Shown one piece after another: positions 13,584 through 24,300 of a DNA stretch of 64,000 bases (its first letter is position 1; each line of letters starts with the position of its first letter). The position numbers and the translations under genes were made by a program. Below the pieces are notes generated by a model. It was not told the origin of the DNA, searched no databases, and worked only from the letters and a program-made list of their open reading frames with translations. The DNA comes from Nigrospora sphaerica (taxonomy: Eukaryota > Ascomycota > Sordariomycetes > Amphisphaeriales > Apiosporaceae): NCBI GenBank assembly GCA_018287875.1, contig JAGVVL010000015.1, positions 1,302,001-1,366,000 on the forward strand. The letters run 5' to 3'.

Positions 13584-14624
13584 ATGGCGCCCATCCCCGG
13601 ACACTCTTTACCGCGCCTGGTTGTCTATCACCAGACAACTCATGACCCCGATGGCAACTACATCTCGATTCTGCCCTTGGTGCAGCAGCCCGGCACTGCC
13701 GTGACACACATCATCGCCGCCGCCATTCACATCAATGACGATGCGAACGGTGCCACCTGGCTAACTCTCAACGACCATCGCCCGGCCGATGCTCGGTACG
13801 CCACGCTCTGGGCCGAGCTCCGTCTCGCTCAAGCCTGTGGCATCAAGGTGCTTGGGATGTTGGGCGGAGCAGCCAAGGGATCGTACGCCCGCCTGGACCA
13901 AGACGTCGCGACCTTTGAGAAGTACTACGCCCTCGTGCACGACATGGTCAAGGAGAGGGGGCTCGATGGGCTGGACCTGGATGTCGAAGAAGAAATGTCC
14001 CTGGCCAATATTGTCCGCCTGATCGACAGACTGCGCGCCGATTTCGGCCCCGGCTTCCTCATTACCCTAGCCCCCGTCGCTGCGGCACTGCTCGACGTCC
14101 GCCACAACCTGAGCGGCTTCGACTACCAGGCCCTGGAGGCACTGCGCGGAAACGACATTGCCTGGTACAACACGCAGTTCTACTGCGGATGGGGAAACGC
14201 CGGCACTCCTTTCATGTACCAAATGATGGTCGCTCGAAAATGGAACCCGTCAAAAATTGTCATGGGCGTTGTGACCACCCCCGAGAACGGCCACGGCTAT
14301 GTGGACTGGCACTTGCTAGGACCGAACATCAGGCTGCTGAAGTTCATGTATCCCAGCTTTGGTGGAATCATGGGGTGGGAGTACTTCAATAGCTCGCCCG
14401 GCGGCCGTGAGAAGCCGTGGGAATGGGCCCAGCGAATGACGGAACTGCTGAAGAGCGGTATCCTGGCCTCTGACCAGGCGGGCGAGGGACCCGTCCTACC
14501 TGGCCCGACCAACGAGTCGAGCAGCTCGGGATTGGCCGTGCCCGAGGCCGACCCCGATCTCGACACTTCCGCTGAGACGCCCATACCAAACACGTTCGAC
14601 TATTACTCCGACGGTGCTGAATAG
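13584..14624 (+). CDS. GH18 family endo-beta-N-acetylglucosaminidase/chitinase-like protein
   Basis: Intronless gene for a 346-aa glycoside hydrolase family 18 protein. The catalytic signature DGxDxDxE is intact as DGLDLDVEE (residues about 127-135), with the proton-donor Glu present. WYNTQFYCGWGN near residue 195 fits the later barrel strands, and GGIMGWEYFNS near residue 265 fits the strand-8 Trp region. I see no signal peptide (MAPIPGHSLPRLVVYH), so it is probably intracellular, like cytosolic ENGase-type GH18 enzymes that trim N-glycans from misfolded glycoproteins. The last ~45 residues are a low-complexity Ser/Pro/Asp tail. ATG 13584 lies in a strong CACCATGG context. Chitinase activity versus ENGase activity cannot be settled from sequence. 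Confidence 0.9.
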   Translation: MAPIPGHSLPRLVVYHQTTHDPDGNYISILPLVQQPGTAVTHIIAAAIHINDDANGATWLTLNDHRPADARYATLWAELRLAQACGIKVLGMLGGAAKGSYARLDQDVATFEKYYALVHDMVKERGLDGLDLDVEEEMSLANIVRLIDRLRADFGPGFLITLAPVAAALLDVRHNLSGFDYQALEALRGNDIAWYNTQFYCGWGNAGTPFMYQMMVARKWNPSKIVMGVVTTPENGHGYVDWHLLGPNIRLLKFMYPSFGGIMGWEYFNSSPGGREKPWEWAQRMTELLKSGILASDQAGEGPVLPGPTNESSSSGLAVPEADPDLDTSAETPIPNTFDYYSDGAE

Positions 14625-15149
14625 CCAGGCGAGTGCTTCTGGTCCAAATCCATTGGCTCATTCGCCTGCTAACGGGGCGCAACGTACAACAAATGATACA
14701 CACGCTACCGGCGCCCGTGGTCTCACTCGGATGTTCCCGGGCTTGGGCCCATCAGATACTAGGGAACAATTCATCATCGCAATGCGGGCATGCCGTGGCG
14801 GCCACGGATTCGACCGAGCCGTCTGTCAGAGGCCGTCTCGCGAGCCTTCGCAGGTCCCAAAGGCGGCTGGTCAAATAGACTTGGCCGTATACCCGTTGCC
14901 AACAAGAAACAGCACGCGTGATCATAATGTTGTGCAGATACCCAAGTATGTATACGGAACCCAGTGCTATCGTACTTGATGCGCGAAGAGCACCTTATTG
15001 TTCCTTGGCCCCTACGGTGGTGCTTCTGGAACGCCGTGTAAGTGTCTCCTGATTGTCAAACTCCTCGCCTGCCCGCGAATGCATGGTACCCAGTCTATCC
15101 CTTGTGAAAACGAAGAAAAAGAAAAGTCATTTAGCATGCCGACACACTG
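14625..15149. other. intergenic region between convergent genes
   Basis: 525 bp between the ends of the GH18 gene (plus) and the coiled-coil gene (minus). It should contain both 3' UTRs. No gene or structured element is evident. Confidence 0.5.
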
Positions 15150-15746
15150 TTACTTGCCCCCAAAAGCCCTGTCCATTTCCTCGCCTTGGACACCCGCCAT
15201 CTCGCTCGCCCCTTGTCGATCCGCCAGGCTCATTTCGGCGAACTGCCCAGGCAAGAATCCGGGTTCTTCGGGCTGGCCGGCTTCGGAGGGGCCGGAGCTC
15301 GTTTGTTTTCGCTCCGGCTCCAGGATCCTGGCCTCGCTGTCCAGCCAGCCCGGGGCCACCCTGCGCTTCTCGGCCAGTTCCATGGCCTTGATCCGCTCAT
15401 CGAGCTCCCGGATCTCGCGTTCGGCGTCCTCTTGCATCCGCGTCACGTGTGCCTGCAGCGCCTTGCAACTCTGGATGATGTCATCGGGATGTGCGGCATG
15501 CCCCGAGGCAGAGACGACGTAGCGCGGCATGGAGTCAGTCGCTCCGGTGACACCTGTCACCGGCGGCGGGAGGGTGGAGGGCATGCTTTTGTAGGTGTAT
15601 GGAAGCGTCGAGGCTACGGGGAGGGACACAAAGGGCGATACCGTGAGCGGCACCTGGGCCAGCAACGGATGTGTGCCTGCGAGAGGTCAGCGAACTGGGA
15701 ACCTCCGTCGAGTCCATGGAAATGAGCCGGTACGGTTATCATGCAT
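15150..15746 (-). CDS. small coiled-coil protein of unknown function
   Basis: Not recognised by family. Proposed exons are 15746-15734 (13 nt, MHDN) and 15676-15150, giving 179 aa. The large exon is closed upstream by a TGA, so a spliced start is needed. The ATG at 15746 sits in a GACCATG context, followed by GTACCG as donor and by CGCTGACCTCTCGCAG as branch and acceptor, in correct frame. The protein has a Pro/Thr-rich N-terminal third. A charged heptad-like helix follows (residues about 75-110; QEDAEREIRELDERIKAMEL), then RRVAPGWLDSEARIL and an acidic C terminus. The coding-like character is clear. The tiny first exon is the uncertain part. Confidence 0.65.
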
Positions 15747-16219
15747 GGTCGCCGATTTGGTCAGAAGTGGCAATGGGATGCGCCTATTCTGCGGGATTTC
15801 GAACCCGCCTGGCGTGTGTAGAAGCGATCTGACGATGAATGCGCGGGTTGACCTCCGGGGTAAGGGGAGTTGGTTTACCAAAGAAGAGGTCCAACGGGAA
15901 GCAACTAGGTACTTACGTACCTCTTACCTCTCTCTCTCTCTCTCTACCTCCCAACAGGGGGCAAGCGGTCTATCGATAAGCGGTAATGGCGATCAAGATA
16001 ACGATAAGCCCCGCCATCCGAGTTAAAGGCAACCTAGGCTCATTGCGCAGGGCCGGGCCTGCCAAGCCGTCACCCGCTGGCCACTGCTATTCGTATGAAC
16101 GAATGCGCCGAGCGAGATCTATGCCGGGTACCTAGTAATTTGAAATAAGGGCCTCACACTTTCACTTCACCCTACGGCAGTATTTATCCTGGATCGCGTT
16201 TGTTCGTCAAGCTTGCGCC
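15747..16219. promoter_or_regulatory. divergent promoter region with CT tract
   Basis: 473 bp shared upstream region of the coiled-coil gene (minus) and the pICln-like gene (plus). It contains a CT dinucleotide run at about 15928-15945 beside the palindromic-looking AGGTACTTACGTACCT at 15906-15921, a type of motif that recurs between genes in this window. Confidence 0.5.
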
Positions 16220-17244
16220 ATGTTGCCCACCGTCATCAAAAACTGCCCGTCGGCGGAAAACGACTTTGAGCCTCTGAGCGAGTACCAGGCTCAGACACCG
16301 CAAACCTTTTTTGACGGGAAGGCCATCCTGTACTTCCATGACGAACACATCAAGGCATGGTGCTCCGAAGAGCAGTACCAGAGGCTGTTCTTCTTTACTG
16401 GGGCCGACTCGGCAGCTAAGAACCCGACTCCACCAGAAAGCCATGCCCTTGAGAACGAGGGCGGCAAGCACTTGCGCGAGGAGGCCAACGTGCACGTCTT
16501 CGTGGCGTCGAGGTATGCAACCTGGTGAATGCGATGCAAGCAATGTGTGGCACTGCTGACCCAGCTCGTAGCAAATTCATTCTGTTCTCCCCAGCCAGCG
16601 GCACGGGCATTGAGATACCCTACCCTGCCATCACGCTTCATGCTGTGAAAAATTTCAAGCATCTCGGCTCTCCCGAGAATTCCAATCTCAAATTTGTCGG
16701 AGTCTACATGCAGCTCGAGTTCTCGGGTGATGGCGGCGGCGATGACGACGATAGCTTCGACCCCATCGAGCTTACGCTCATCCCGGCAAACGCATCATCG
16801 ACCACAGCGGATTCGACCACAGACCCGCTCAACGCTGAACGGACTTCGGCACTCTACGACCAGATTTCCGCCTGCCAAAACTTGCATCCTGACCCGGCCG
16901 ACGAGGATGAAGAGGACGAGGAGGACACGGATCGTATCGTCTTTGAGGGCGAGGCTTTGGAGGGGCTTCCCGGCGCTTTCCAAGGCGATGCTGATGGTGG
17001 CCTGCCTCCACCCATGCCTGGCAGCTCGGGCTGGATCACTGCGGACAATGTGCACGAGTACTTCGATGCCGACGGCAACTGGATCGGTGGGGAAGAGGCC
17101 GAGGTCGAGGTCGAGGAAGGTGTCAGTGGCGAATTGGGTGAAGGGGCGGGCAGGGTGCGCGTCCGCGACGAGATGGATGGCAACGAGGCCAACGGCGCAG
17201 CAGCGGAGGAAAACGGTGATGCTAAGCGCCCCCGCACCGAGTAA
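16220..17244 (+). CDS. pICln/Lot5-type protein (methylosome subunit-like)
   Basis: Predicted pICln-domain protein. In animals pICln chaperones Sm proteins with the PRMT5 methylosome; the yeast relative is Lot5. Exons 16220-16512 and 16572-17244, 59-nt intron, 321 aa. The split PH-like fold is visible. GKAILYFHDEHIKAW (residues about 33-47) is the first strand pair, then an acidic/variable loop, then SSKFILFSPASGTGIEIPYPAITLHAVK across the junction, then KFVGVYMQLEF. The C-terminal half is very acidic (EDEEDEEDTD), followed by GSSGWITADNVHEYFDADGNWIG. That short conserved patch with acidic flanks is typical of the family. The junction AG|C restores a Ser codon. Function is inferred from the family only. 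Confidence 0.88.
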
Positions 17245-18169
17245 GCGGGCAAGAATGCGCAACGGTCACGACAACGTCGACGAGGACCTTGGATGAAGCC
17301 CTGGGAACATAGCCGTTCAATGAAAGAATGGCCGCGGCTCTGAACGCCGGCCTTTACTCCCGTGATCGGTATGTTGGCTAGGTACTGTGTGCTACCGACG
17401 ACACCGCCCCGCCCGCTAACCTGCCTTCAGATGACGCCCGAGACATACCAAGACGAGCATTGCTGCAGTGAACATGGTCTGTTGAGCATGTGAGAAGCGC
17501 CATTGGTTGACTGCGAATGAACCCCTTCTAGATCCCCTCTTGGAGCCAGAACCCCCAAGGAAGATGACGATGCAGTGTTCCATGTATCGTGTGGACGATG
17601 ACCCCTTTGCGGTGAATACATCGCCGCCATGGAACAAGGCCCGGCTTTCCCAGGTCTTGTCCCCGATACCACCTGCGAATTTGGCCAGGGATGCCAAACA
17701 GATACGGAGGAACCGCCAACCGTGCGGGCTATGAAGCTTACACCAGCATCCACGCCAACGCCGTCATCTCACGGTAAGAGGGCATTCCTGCCGCCTCATA
17801 TACCCGCAAAGCCACCATCGCTGAAGCCAGTGTCGAGCGTGGACAAGCCTGTCAGAAGCTTAGCGGCTAGTAGGACCGGTTCGATAGCATGAATCCAATG
17901 AGAAGGGAGGCTTCATTTTCCGAGAAGCTTCTAACTCAAGTCACGGTATGGCGGACGAACATTCTGAACACGAGGGCAAATGGCTGTTGCTTCTGCAGCT
18001 TGGAAATACAGGCATCACACCGCAGCAGTAGTATGCAGGTCACGTTAATAAGAGGGACTTGATTCCGAGCTGTCTACCCTTTGCGGTTACAAGAGATGCC
18101 GATTTGGCTTGGAAAGACGGTCTCCGTTCTCCTTCTTTTCTTGACGTGTATATAGCAACGCAGTGTGTT
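17245..18169. other. intergenic region between convergent genes
   Basis: 925 bp between the pICln-like gene (plus) and the 133-aa gene (minus). Minus-strand open frames at 17416-17753 overlap in two phases and look like chance frames. No other feature seen. Confidence 0.5.
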
Positions 18170-18659
18170 TCATTCTCTGGCGAGGCGGGCAAGGCAGCAG
18201 ATGAAAAAGGTGACGGATACCACGGCGGGCATCACGCCGGGATACCGGGCGTCGAGCCTGACCAGGGGACCTACAATAGACTGGTACAGGAGGTAGAAGG
18301 GCTTGACAAGGGTGAGGGGCCAGCGCACCCACGGGCGTTGGTCCCTGAAGGGAGAAATGGTGGCGCCGGGGTCTTGGCCGAGCAGCGGTTGGGTTCCCCG
18401 GGTGAAGCCATTCTCACTCCCCTCTGGCCGCGCGGGGGAAGGGGGGAAGGGGGTTTGGGTCAGCCCACGGACCGAAGGCGGGACGAAGGGGAGGGGGGGG
18501 AACTATTACCGGTCCGACCGGGCCCCTGGGGTAGTTCATAAAAGGCAGGGCGACGGGGTACGGCCGCCGTTCTTCCCTTGGCCCTATCTGGTTTTTGCGC
18601 AGCGGTGTGAACATCACGGCTCCCGGAGGCCGGGGAAACGGTCGGAAAGACCCACTCAT
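18170..18659 (-). CDS. small predicted membrane protein (133 aa), unknown function
   Basis: A spliced small gene missed by single-exon scans. Exon 1 (18659-18510) encodes 50 residues beginning MSGSFRPFPRPPGA and including MFTPLRKNQIGPREERRPY. The intron has donor GTAATA, a GGGCTGACCC branch region and an AG acceptor. Exon 2 (18421-18170) starts at GGG after CCAGAG, or at AAT nine bases later; both keep frame. Exon 2 reads GQDPGATISPFRDQRPWVRW, PLTLVKPFYLLYQSIVGPL and a C-terminal hydrophobic segment PAVVSVTFFICCLARLARE before TGA. The basic N terminus and one or two short membrane segments would suit a small mitochondrial or ER protein. I do not recognise the family. The consistent, non-repetitive coding character of both exons supports it. 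Confidence 0.65.
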
Positions 18660-20086
18660 GGTTTCGCTTGTCACACCCACGCACCCTCTCTCTCTCTCTC
18701 TCTTTCTTCCGGGGGTGGGGTTGGGCAGAAGATGAACCAGAAACGAGACGCGATGCTACCGTGTGTCACGGATATATAGGGATGTCGCCGGGCGTACTGA
18801 CCGATAGGAAAAGACCAAGAAAAACCACTCGGCTGAGGGATGCGTGGACGGGGAGAAACTCGCCCTTGGGATCCGTCGTCAGCTGGCCCGCTGGGCTGGC
18901 GTGGTAAACGGAAGCGTGGCGTCGTGTAATTCCTTAGAAACCTATCAGCCCGAGCCCGATCTTTTGCCCCCAAATCCCCACGCAAGCCGCCCGGCCTGAT
19001 CGGTTCGATCCCGTGCACACTTCTTTCCCACTATCCATCATCGTCATTGGCTCACTGAATCTCCTCTTCTCTCGCCTTGTCCCTCTCTCTGTCCCCTCTC
19101 ACTCTCTCTCTCTCTTCTCCCTCTCTACGTCATTCAGGCCGAGGGCCGCCTCAAGGACAAGGCCCATTGCAATTGGTCTCCTCGGCGCCATTCCATCACT
19201 TGTCGAATACGACACCAAATTCGATAAGTGGTCAAGTCTTGACCCTTCAGGAGGATACCTCAGCATTACCACTTCCTAAAAAGGACCATAGTATGGGCAG
19301 TTGGCCTTGGCCGGCCTCGCTGTCTGCGTCTTCTCCGTACGCGTCCTCCATTCGGTTGTCCATGGAATGAAGCGGCAGCAATACAGAAAAGTCCCGGCCT
19401 CGCCCAATCCAGGCGAGGGGTATCCTGATCGTATAAACCATATGACCGGCACCACTGCCGGACCGGGACCGAGCTTCTCTCACTTGCCCATCCGATCATG
19501 GCGGTCAACAGCATGCCAGGATGATGCTGCGGCTTTACGTGGGGCCGAAGAGAGTGACGAGGGTCTCAAGTACACCTTGGGTCTTTGACATTGGATGCCA
19601 CAGCTCCCATGACCGTGTCCTCCGAGAAGCGAAAGGCGAAACAACCTAACCGTCGGGAGCGTAGCCTGGGGGAATCCCAGGCCAAATCATATCTTCGCCC
19701 CGAGGCCGACAGCGGGATGTACTGCATCTGGAGACCGGAGCAGCCGAGGCGAAGTTTCTACTGAACGAACGACCGCGAGACCCCCCCCAAAAGGCACTTT
19801 CGGGGGGGTGGAGAAGCCGGTGGCACCAAAGCAGCGCGAGCAGGGACGGTCCGGTTGGTTTCCCTTAGCAATAGAGGCGTTCACGGCGCCGCGTCTACGG
19901 TTCTGAACGTATTGATAAGGAAAGGCGGCTGGTCCCCGGGTACAAGTAGCACAGAGCACACGGATGAACCCCGACCGCGGGCCCAGGACGGGCAGGATGC
20001 GTGCAGGACTGCGCAATCAATAGATAGCACTCGAGTATCCCCCGTAGGCCCCCGCCCAACGCCCTCCCAGGGAGCGGATGACCCGC
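18660..20086. other. intergenic, promoter of the 133-aa gene and CT tracts
   Basis: 1.4 kb upstream of the 133-aa gene and downstream of the 86-aa gene. A CT dinucleotide tract at about 18685-18703 lies right before the 133-aa start (GA tract on its coding strand). A pyrimidine-rich block lies around 19068-19130. Short frames around 19000-19600 show no recognisable protein. Confidence 0.5.
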
Positions 20087-20711
20087 CTAGGGCATGTGCC
20101 GCATGTTGGCCTTGACCCGTTCCAACAACTGCTCCCGCGTATCGCTGGGTTGCGGGTGCAGGTTACGCTATGTCGCCGCCGAGGAAAGGGCGGGTTTGTC
20201 AGTCCCATTTGCCGCCGTGGATAACTACGACACGATAACAAAGAAAGAAAACATACGAAAACGGGGGGAAGGAGGTAGAGAGAGGGGGGGAACTCACATT
20301 GGCGAGGAAGCGACGGCATTCCTCGCGCGTCCACGTCTCGGGGTCGCCCGTCGGGTCCGCCTCAGCCGGGAACATGTCGCCGCCCCAGATGGCCCAGGCG
20401 CTCGTCGCGACGACGACGGCGGCGAAGCCTGCAAGCACTTCATGTGAGCCCAAGAAGCCGCGGATGTTGGGTCGAATACGACAACTTGAGTAAAAGAATT
20501 GCCAAGGCATATTTTACCTACCCAGGACGGCGTTCTGCGCGTGCGGGGGGTTGGGGCTTTGTCAGCGCCTAGGTTTCGCCCGAATCGGAAATTGTTTACT
20601 TATACGAGAGGGGGGGGGGGCATTCCCATCATCATCACCGGAGGCGATGGAGTGAACTACTTTGCTTTTACTAACCTTGGAGCGCATGGCGTTGTCGAGT
20701 GGGGTCGGCAT
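20087..20711 (-). CDS. 86-aa single-pass membrane protein with Ish1/SAP-like C-terminal motif
   Basis: Four-exon micro-gene: 20711-20676 (MPTPLDNAMRSK), 20534-20522 (13-nt microexon), 20428-20298 and 20167-20087. The introns are 141, 93 and 130 nt with GTTAGT, GTAGGT and GTGAGT donors and phases that close perfectly, giving 86 aa. After the short N terminus comes a hydrophobic helix NAVLGFAAVVVATSAWAIW (residues about 13-31). A conserved-looking GGDMFPAEADPTGDPETWT follows, then REECRRFLANRNLHPQPSD and TREQLLERVKANMR, which resembles the Ish1/SAP-like helix-turn-helix (W-x-EE-L..L, P-x-P, TRxxLLxxV). The size and layout suggest a mitochondrial or ER inner-membrane protein. Function is unknown. 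Splicing is inferred, but the frame logic is tight. Confidence 0.75.
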
Positions 20712-21314
20712 GGTGGGCGGAATGCTTGAATGCGATGATGTCTTGCAACCGAGCCGAAAAATGAGGTTATGCGAACGAAAAACTGCGTAATACAACGAAT
20801 TACCTCTTAATTCAGAAGGAGATGTGGTGAGAATCCAGGACGATTGCGGGTTCCCCAAATATGTGCGAAAGAGGTAAAAGTAATTGATGGGGACCAAGAA
20901 ACGGCTGCCTGGGACGGGGAAACGTGTTGGGTGGCGATTCCACGCCTCGTCCCTTCTTTTGAAACAGCTCTTCCGTGTACCACTTTAGAGGACACATGAC
21001 GACTGCGCTGCCCCTCCCTTTCGTACCATCTCAACACGTCGCTCAGCCTCCACCGCTCGTGCCATCGTTCCGGTATCTTTTTTCCTCATAGCTGTTGTGG
21101 GTAGCCAAGGCGACTCCGCCTCTCTGTTCATCGCGGCGTTGGGGGACGTGCCATTCCATACTTGTTCCCATCACGAGGCACATACCAGCTCACACAAGCT
21201 CGGCCAAGTGCGCGCCCCGGACGGCCGGTCCGTAACTGCCCATTCCCGCCTCAGGTACTCTCTAGCCACAAAGCCCCTCCTATAAGCCACCCAGGATCTT
21301 TCTCTCGGTCGTGA
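20712..21314. other. intergenic region
   Basis: 603 bp holding the promoter of the 86-aa gene (minus) and the 3' flank of the helicase gene (minus). No other coding evidence. Confidence 0.5.
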
Positions 21315-24300
21315 CTATGCATCCAATCCGTCTAGTTCTATGAGTTTTGTCACCAGCTTGATTACCTCGGTCTCATGAACGCTCGCCTGCGGGTTGTTGA
21401 CTTTCAGCGCGATGGTGTTGTCCACCATGCCCCTGAGCCGCGACACGAGCACACCGATTCGCGCCCACCCACGCAGTCTGCACACGGTGAATCAGTCAGC
21501 CGGTTTCTATACGGTGAGGGGGAAGGTTTTTCCCGCGTACCTCAGCCACCCGTCCACAACCAGCCCTCGCCCCAGAGTGTCGAGCTCGATGGCGCCCGAG
21601 AACAAGAGAAGTGTAAATGCGTTGAATGCTGCAAGCCAGTCAGTCCATGTCGCGCTCCCATTACTTTCACAGAAGGGGGTTGGGGCGGCGCCGTACGGGT
21701 CAGGTCGCGGATGAACACCTTGCTGGTTGCCATCATCGTAAAGTACGACACGAAGGCGGCGTTCCCCGAAAAGCCGTGGTGGTCGAAAAGCGTGCTGCTC
21801 GGGTGGATGAAGACGCGTCCGTTCTCTTGCGTAAAGTACTTGATCGTCTTCGCTTCGGGGTCGAGTTCGACCGCGCCGCCCATCGACGCGGCGAATTTCT
21901 TGTCCGGGAACTGGATGCGTGCGATCTGCGGCGTAAAGGCAGACGCCGTGAGCGCCCGGACGAGGCTCATGGACGACGAGCTACCGCCAGCCTGCTTGGC
22001 CGCCGTGGCCGCCGAGCGCGAAGCGATTCCCATCTCCGCCAGCGACGAGTAGAACTGGGCTTTCGTGGCCGCGATATCCGATAGTGTCAGATAGGAGAGG
22101 AAGTTGTCGTCGCAGAAGCCTCGGACCTGTCGTTGCGGCACCCTGTCTTCCATCATGGCATCCCATTGCTGAAATGCGCGAAGATCCGTCAGAAGGTCGC
22201 CGTCGCCCTTGGCGAACCGCATCCTCGCCTCCTTGGCCAGGTCCCTCTTGTCTGGCGGGGAAAGGAAGGGGCTGCGGGTACTGAGCATGGCGGCGACGGT
22301 GACGGCCTCGTCGAGACACCCGAAAATGGCACCGTAGACCATCAGTTTGCCGCAGCGGAGATCGGCAGGGATCATGGCCAGCTGCTGACCGAGCGCAGTC
22401 AACTCATCGCCGTCGAGGGCGCCCATCCTTTGCAGAAGCTTCATGGCCCCCTCGACAGCCGGCGTCGCGGGCGGCGTCGGTGTTCTGGCCAGGAACCCTG
22501 CCACGTCCTTGGTGCCCATGGCCCGGACAGACAGGCAAAGTTGCTCGAGCGCAACACGCCGAATCTCGGGCTCGGGCCGTTCCGCCATCTGTTCTTCCAG
22601 TTTCTGCGTGTACATCTTGTAACAGATTCCCGCCTGCACTCGGCCAGCACGACCCCGCCGCTGCTTGCATGCCGCCCTGGAGGCCCAAGTTTCCTCGAGC
22701 TTGCGCATGTTGTTCTGCGGGTCGAAGCTGGTCTCCTTGACTCGGCCCGAGTCGATGACGGCTACAATGTCGTCGATGGTAATGGACGTCTCGGCCACGT
22801 TGGTGGCCACCACCACCTTACGCTTGCCAGGAGGCGGGCTGGCAAACACTCTCCGCTGCTCGCGCGTTTCCAGCGAAGCATGCAGCGGGAGTACGTGCAA
22901 CGACGAGATGGCCCGGAGCTCGTTCAAGGTTCGATTGATCTCGGCCACGCCAGGCAAGAAGATCAAAATGCCCCCCTTCTTGTTGCAGTGGTACAGATCG
23001 GTATCGATGGCCTTGGTCGTCTCTGCGAGGAGCTGGTAGTTAATGCGTGACCCCAACTTCTGGATGATCTTGTTGACGGGGTCCTGGCCTGGTTTTTCGG
23101 CGCTGGCCTGGCCATCGTCGTAGTACCGGTCATTGCTGGGCTTGAAATCCGTCATGCGGATGATGTCGTCCAGGTAGTAGTCCTCGACCGGGAAGGTTCG
23201 GCCGCTGATCTCCACGAGGCCGACCTGCAGTCCTTCAGAGGCGAAGTAGTCTTTGAAGGTGGCAGCGTCAAGGGTGGCGCTCATGAGCACAAGCTTCAGA
23301 TCTTTCCGCCGCTTAAGTACATCCCGGATGATGCTCAGGAGGAAGTCGGTGTCCAGACTACGCTCGTGGACCTCGTCGATCACCACGTGCGTAACGTCGG
23401 CCAGAGAGGCTATCACATCTTCCGTGCGGCCGCCCGATGTCTGCAAGCGCCGCAGAAGCACACCCGTCGTTACAAAGGTGATCCGCGTCTGCGCGCTTGT
23501 TTTGCTCTCGCCTCGGATAGTATAACCGACTTCTTCGCCCAGCTTGTAGCAACGCTCCTCGCTGACACGGTCGGCAAGGCCCAGGGCCGAGATCCTGCGG
23601 GGCTGTGTGCAGATGAGGTTTGCGATCTTACCGAAACCCCGGCTGTACAGGTCGTCCAATATGAACTGCACCGACTGCGTCGACTTTCCACTGCCGGTTT
23701 CGCCGGCTATAATGGTAACCTGGTTGAGTGTTACGGTATCCACGAGCTCGTCTTTGACCAGCCAAGCAGGCAGCTTCTGTCGCTGCTCCAGCATGCTCTT
23801 GACAGGGGCTTCGTTCTGCCTTGCCTGCCACGCTTCTTTGCTTTGCGCGTCCGGGATCCACTTCAGGGGTCGCGGATGCCTGGCCGCTTTTTGTTTCTTG
23901 ATCCCAGAGCTGCGTACTTCCGACACCGACGAGGCCACCCCAGATATTTCTCGAAGCTTTCCGGGCCGCTGGATAATATCGTTCACATTCTGCTGGAGCC
24001 AGTCGACCACGAAATAGATCTTCATGGGTTCTCCCGTCAACGATTCCCTGATGTAGGAGAGCGTCTTCTTGACGATGCTGAGTTTAATATATGACGGAAG
24101 ATCCGAAACCAAGGAGACGATGAGTTCCATCGGATACTGAGGCGACCTCCGTACCTGAAGTGCGGTTTCGATGTTCTTCTTCGGCCCGTTCTCAACGGAC
24201 TCGAGGCTGATCTGGCAGAGGGTGTCTGACAGTTGCTTGAACTGCTCGCCGAAGACGGAGCCGAGGCTTTCCATCTCTTCAGACCAGAGCTCTTCGGGGG

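Noticed and set aside
15780..15870. Possible minus-strand tRNA suggested by a GGGTTCGAAATCCC-like T-arm
   Set aside because: The T-stem pairs poorly under standard numbering and no D-arm or anticodon arm can be folded upstream.
17416..17753. Two overlapping minus-strand frames downstream of the pICln-like gene
   Set aside because: Neither has motifs or plausible splice partners, and the two phases compete with each other.
22133..23050. Plus-strand frame of about 305 codons opposite the helicase
   Set aside because: Antisense shadow of a conserved helicase core.
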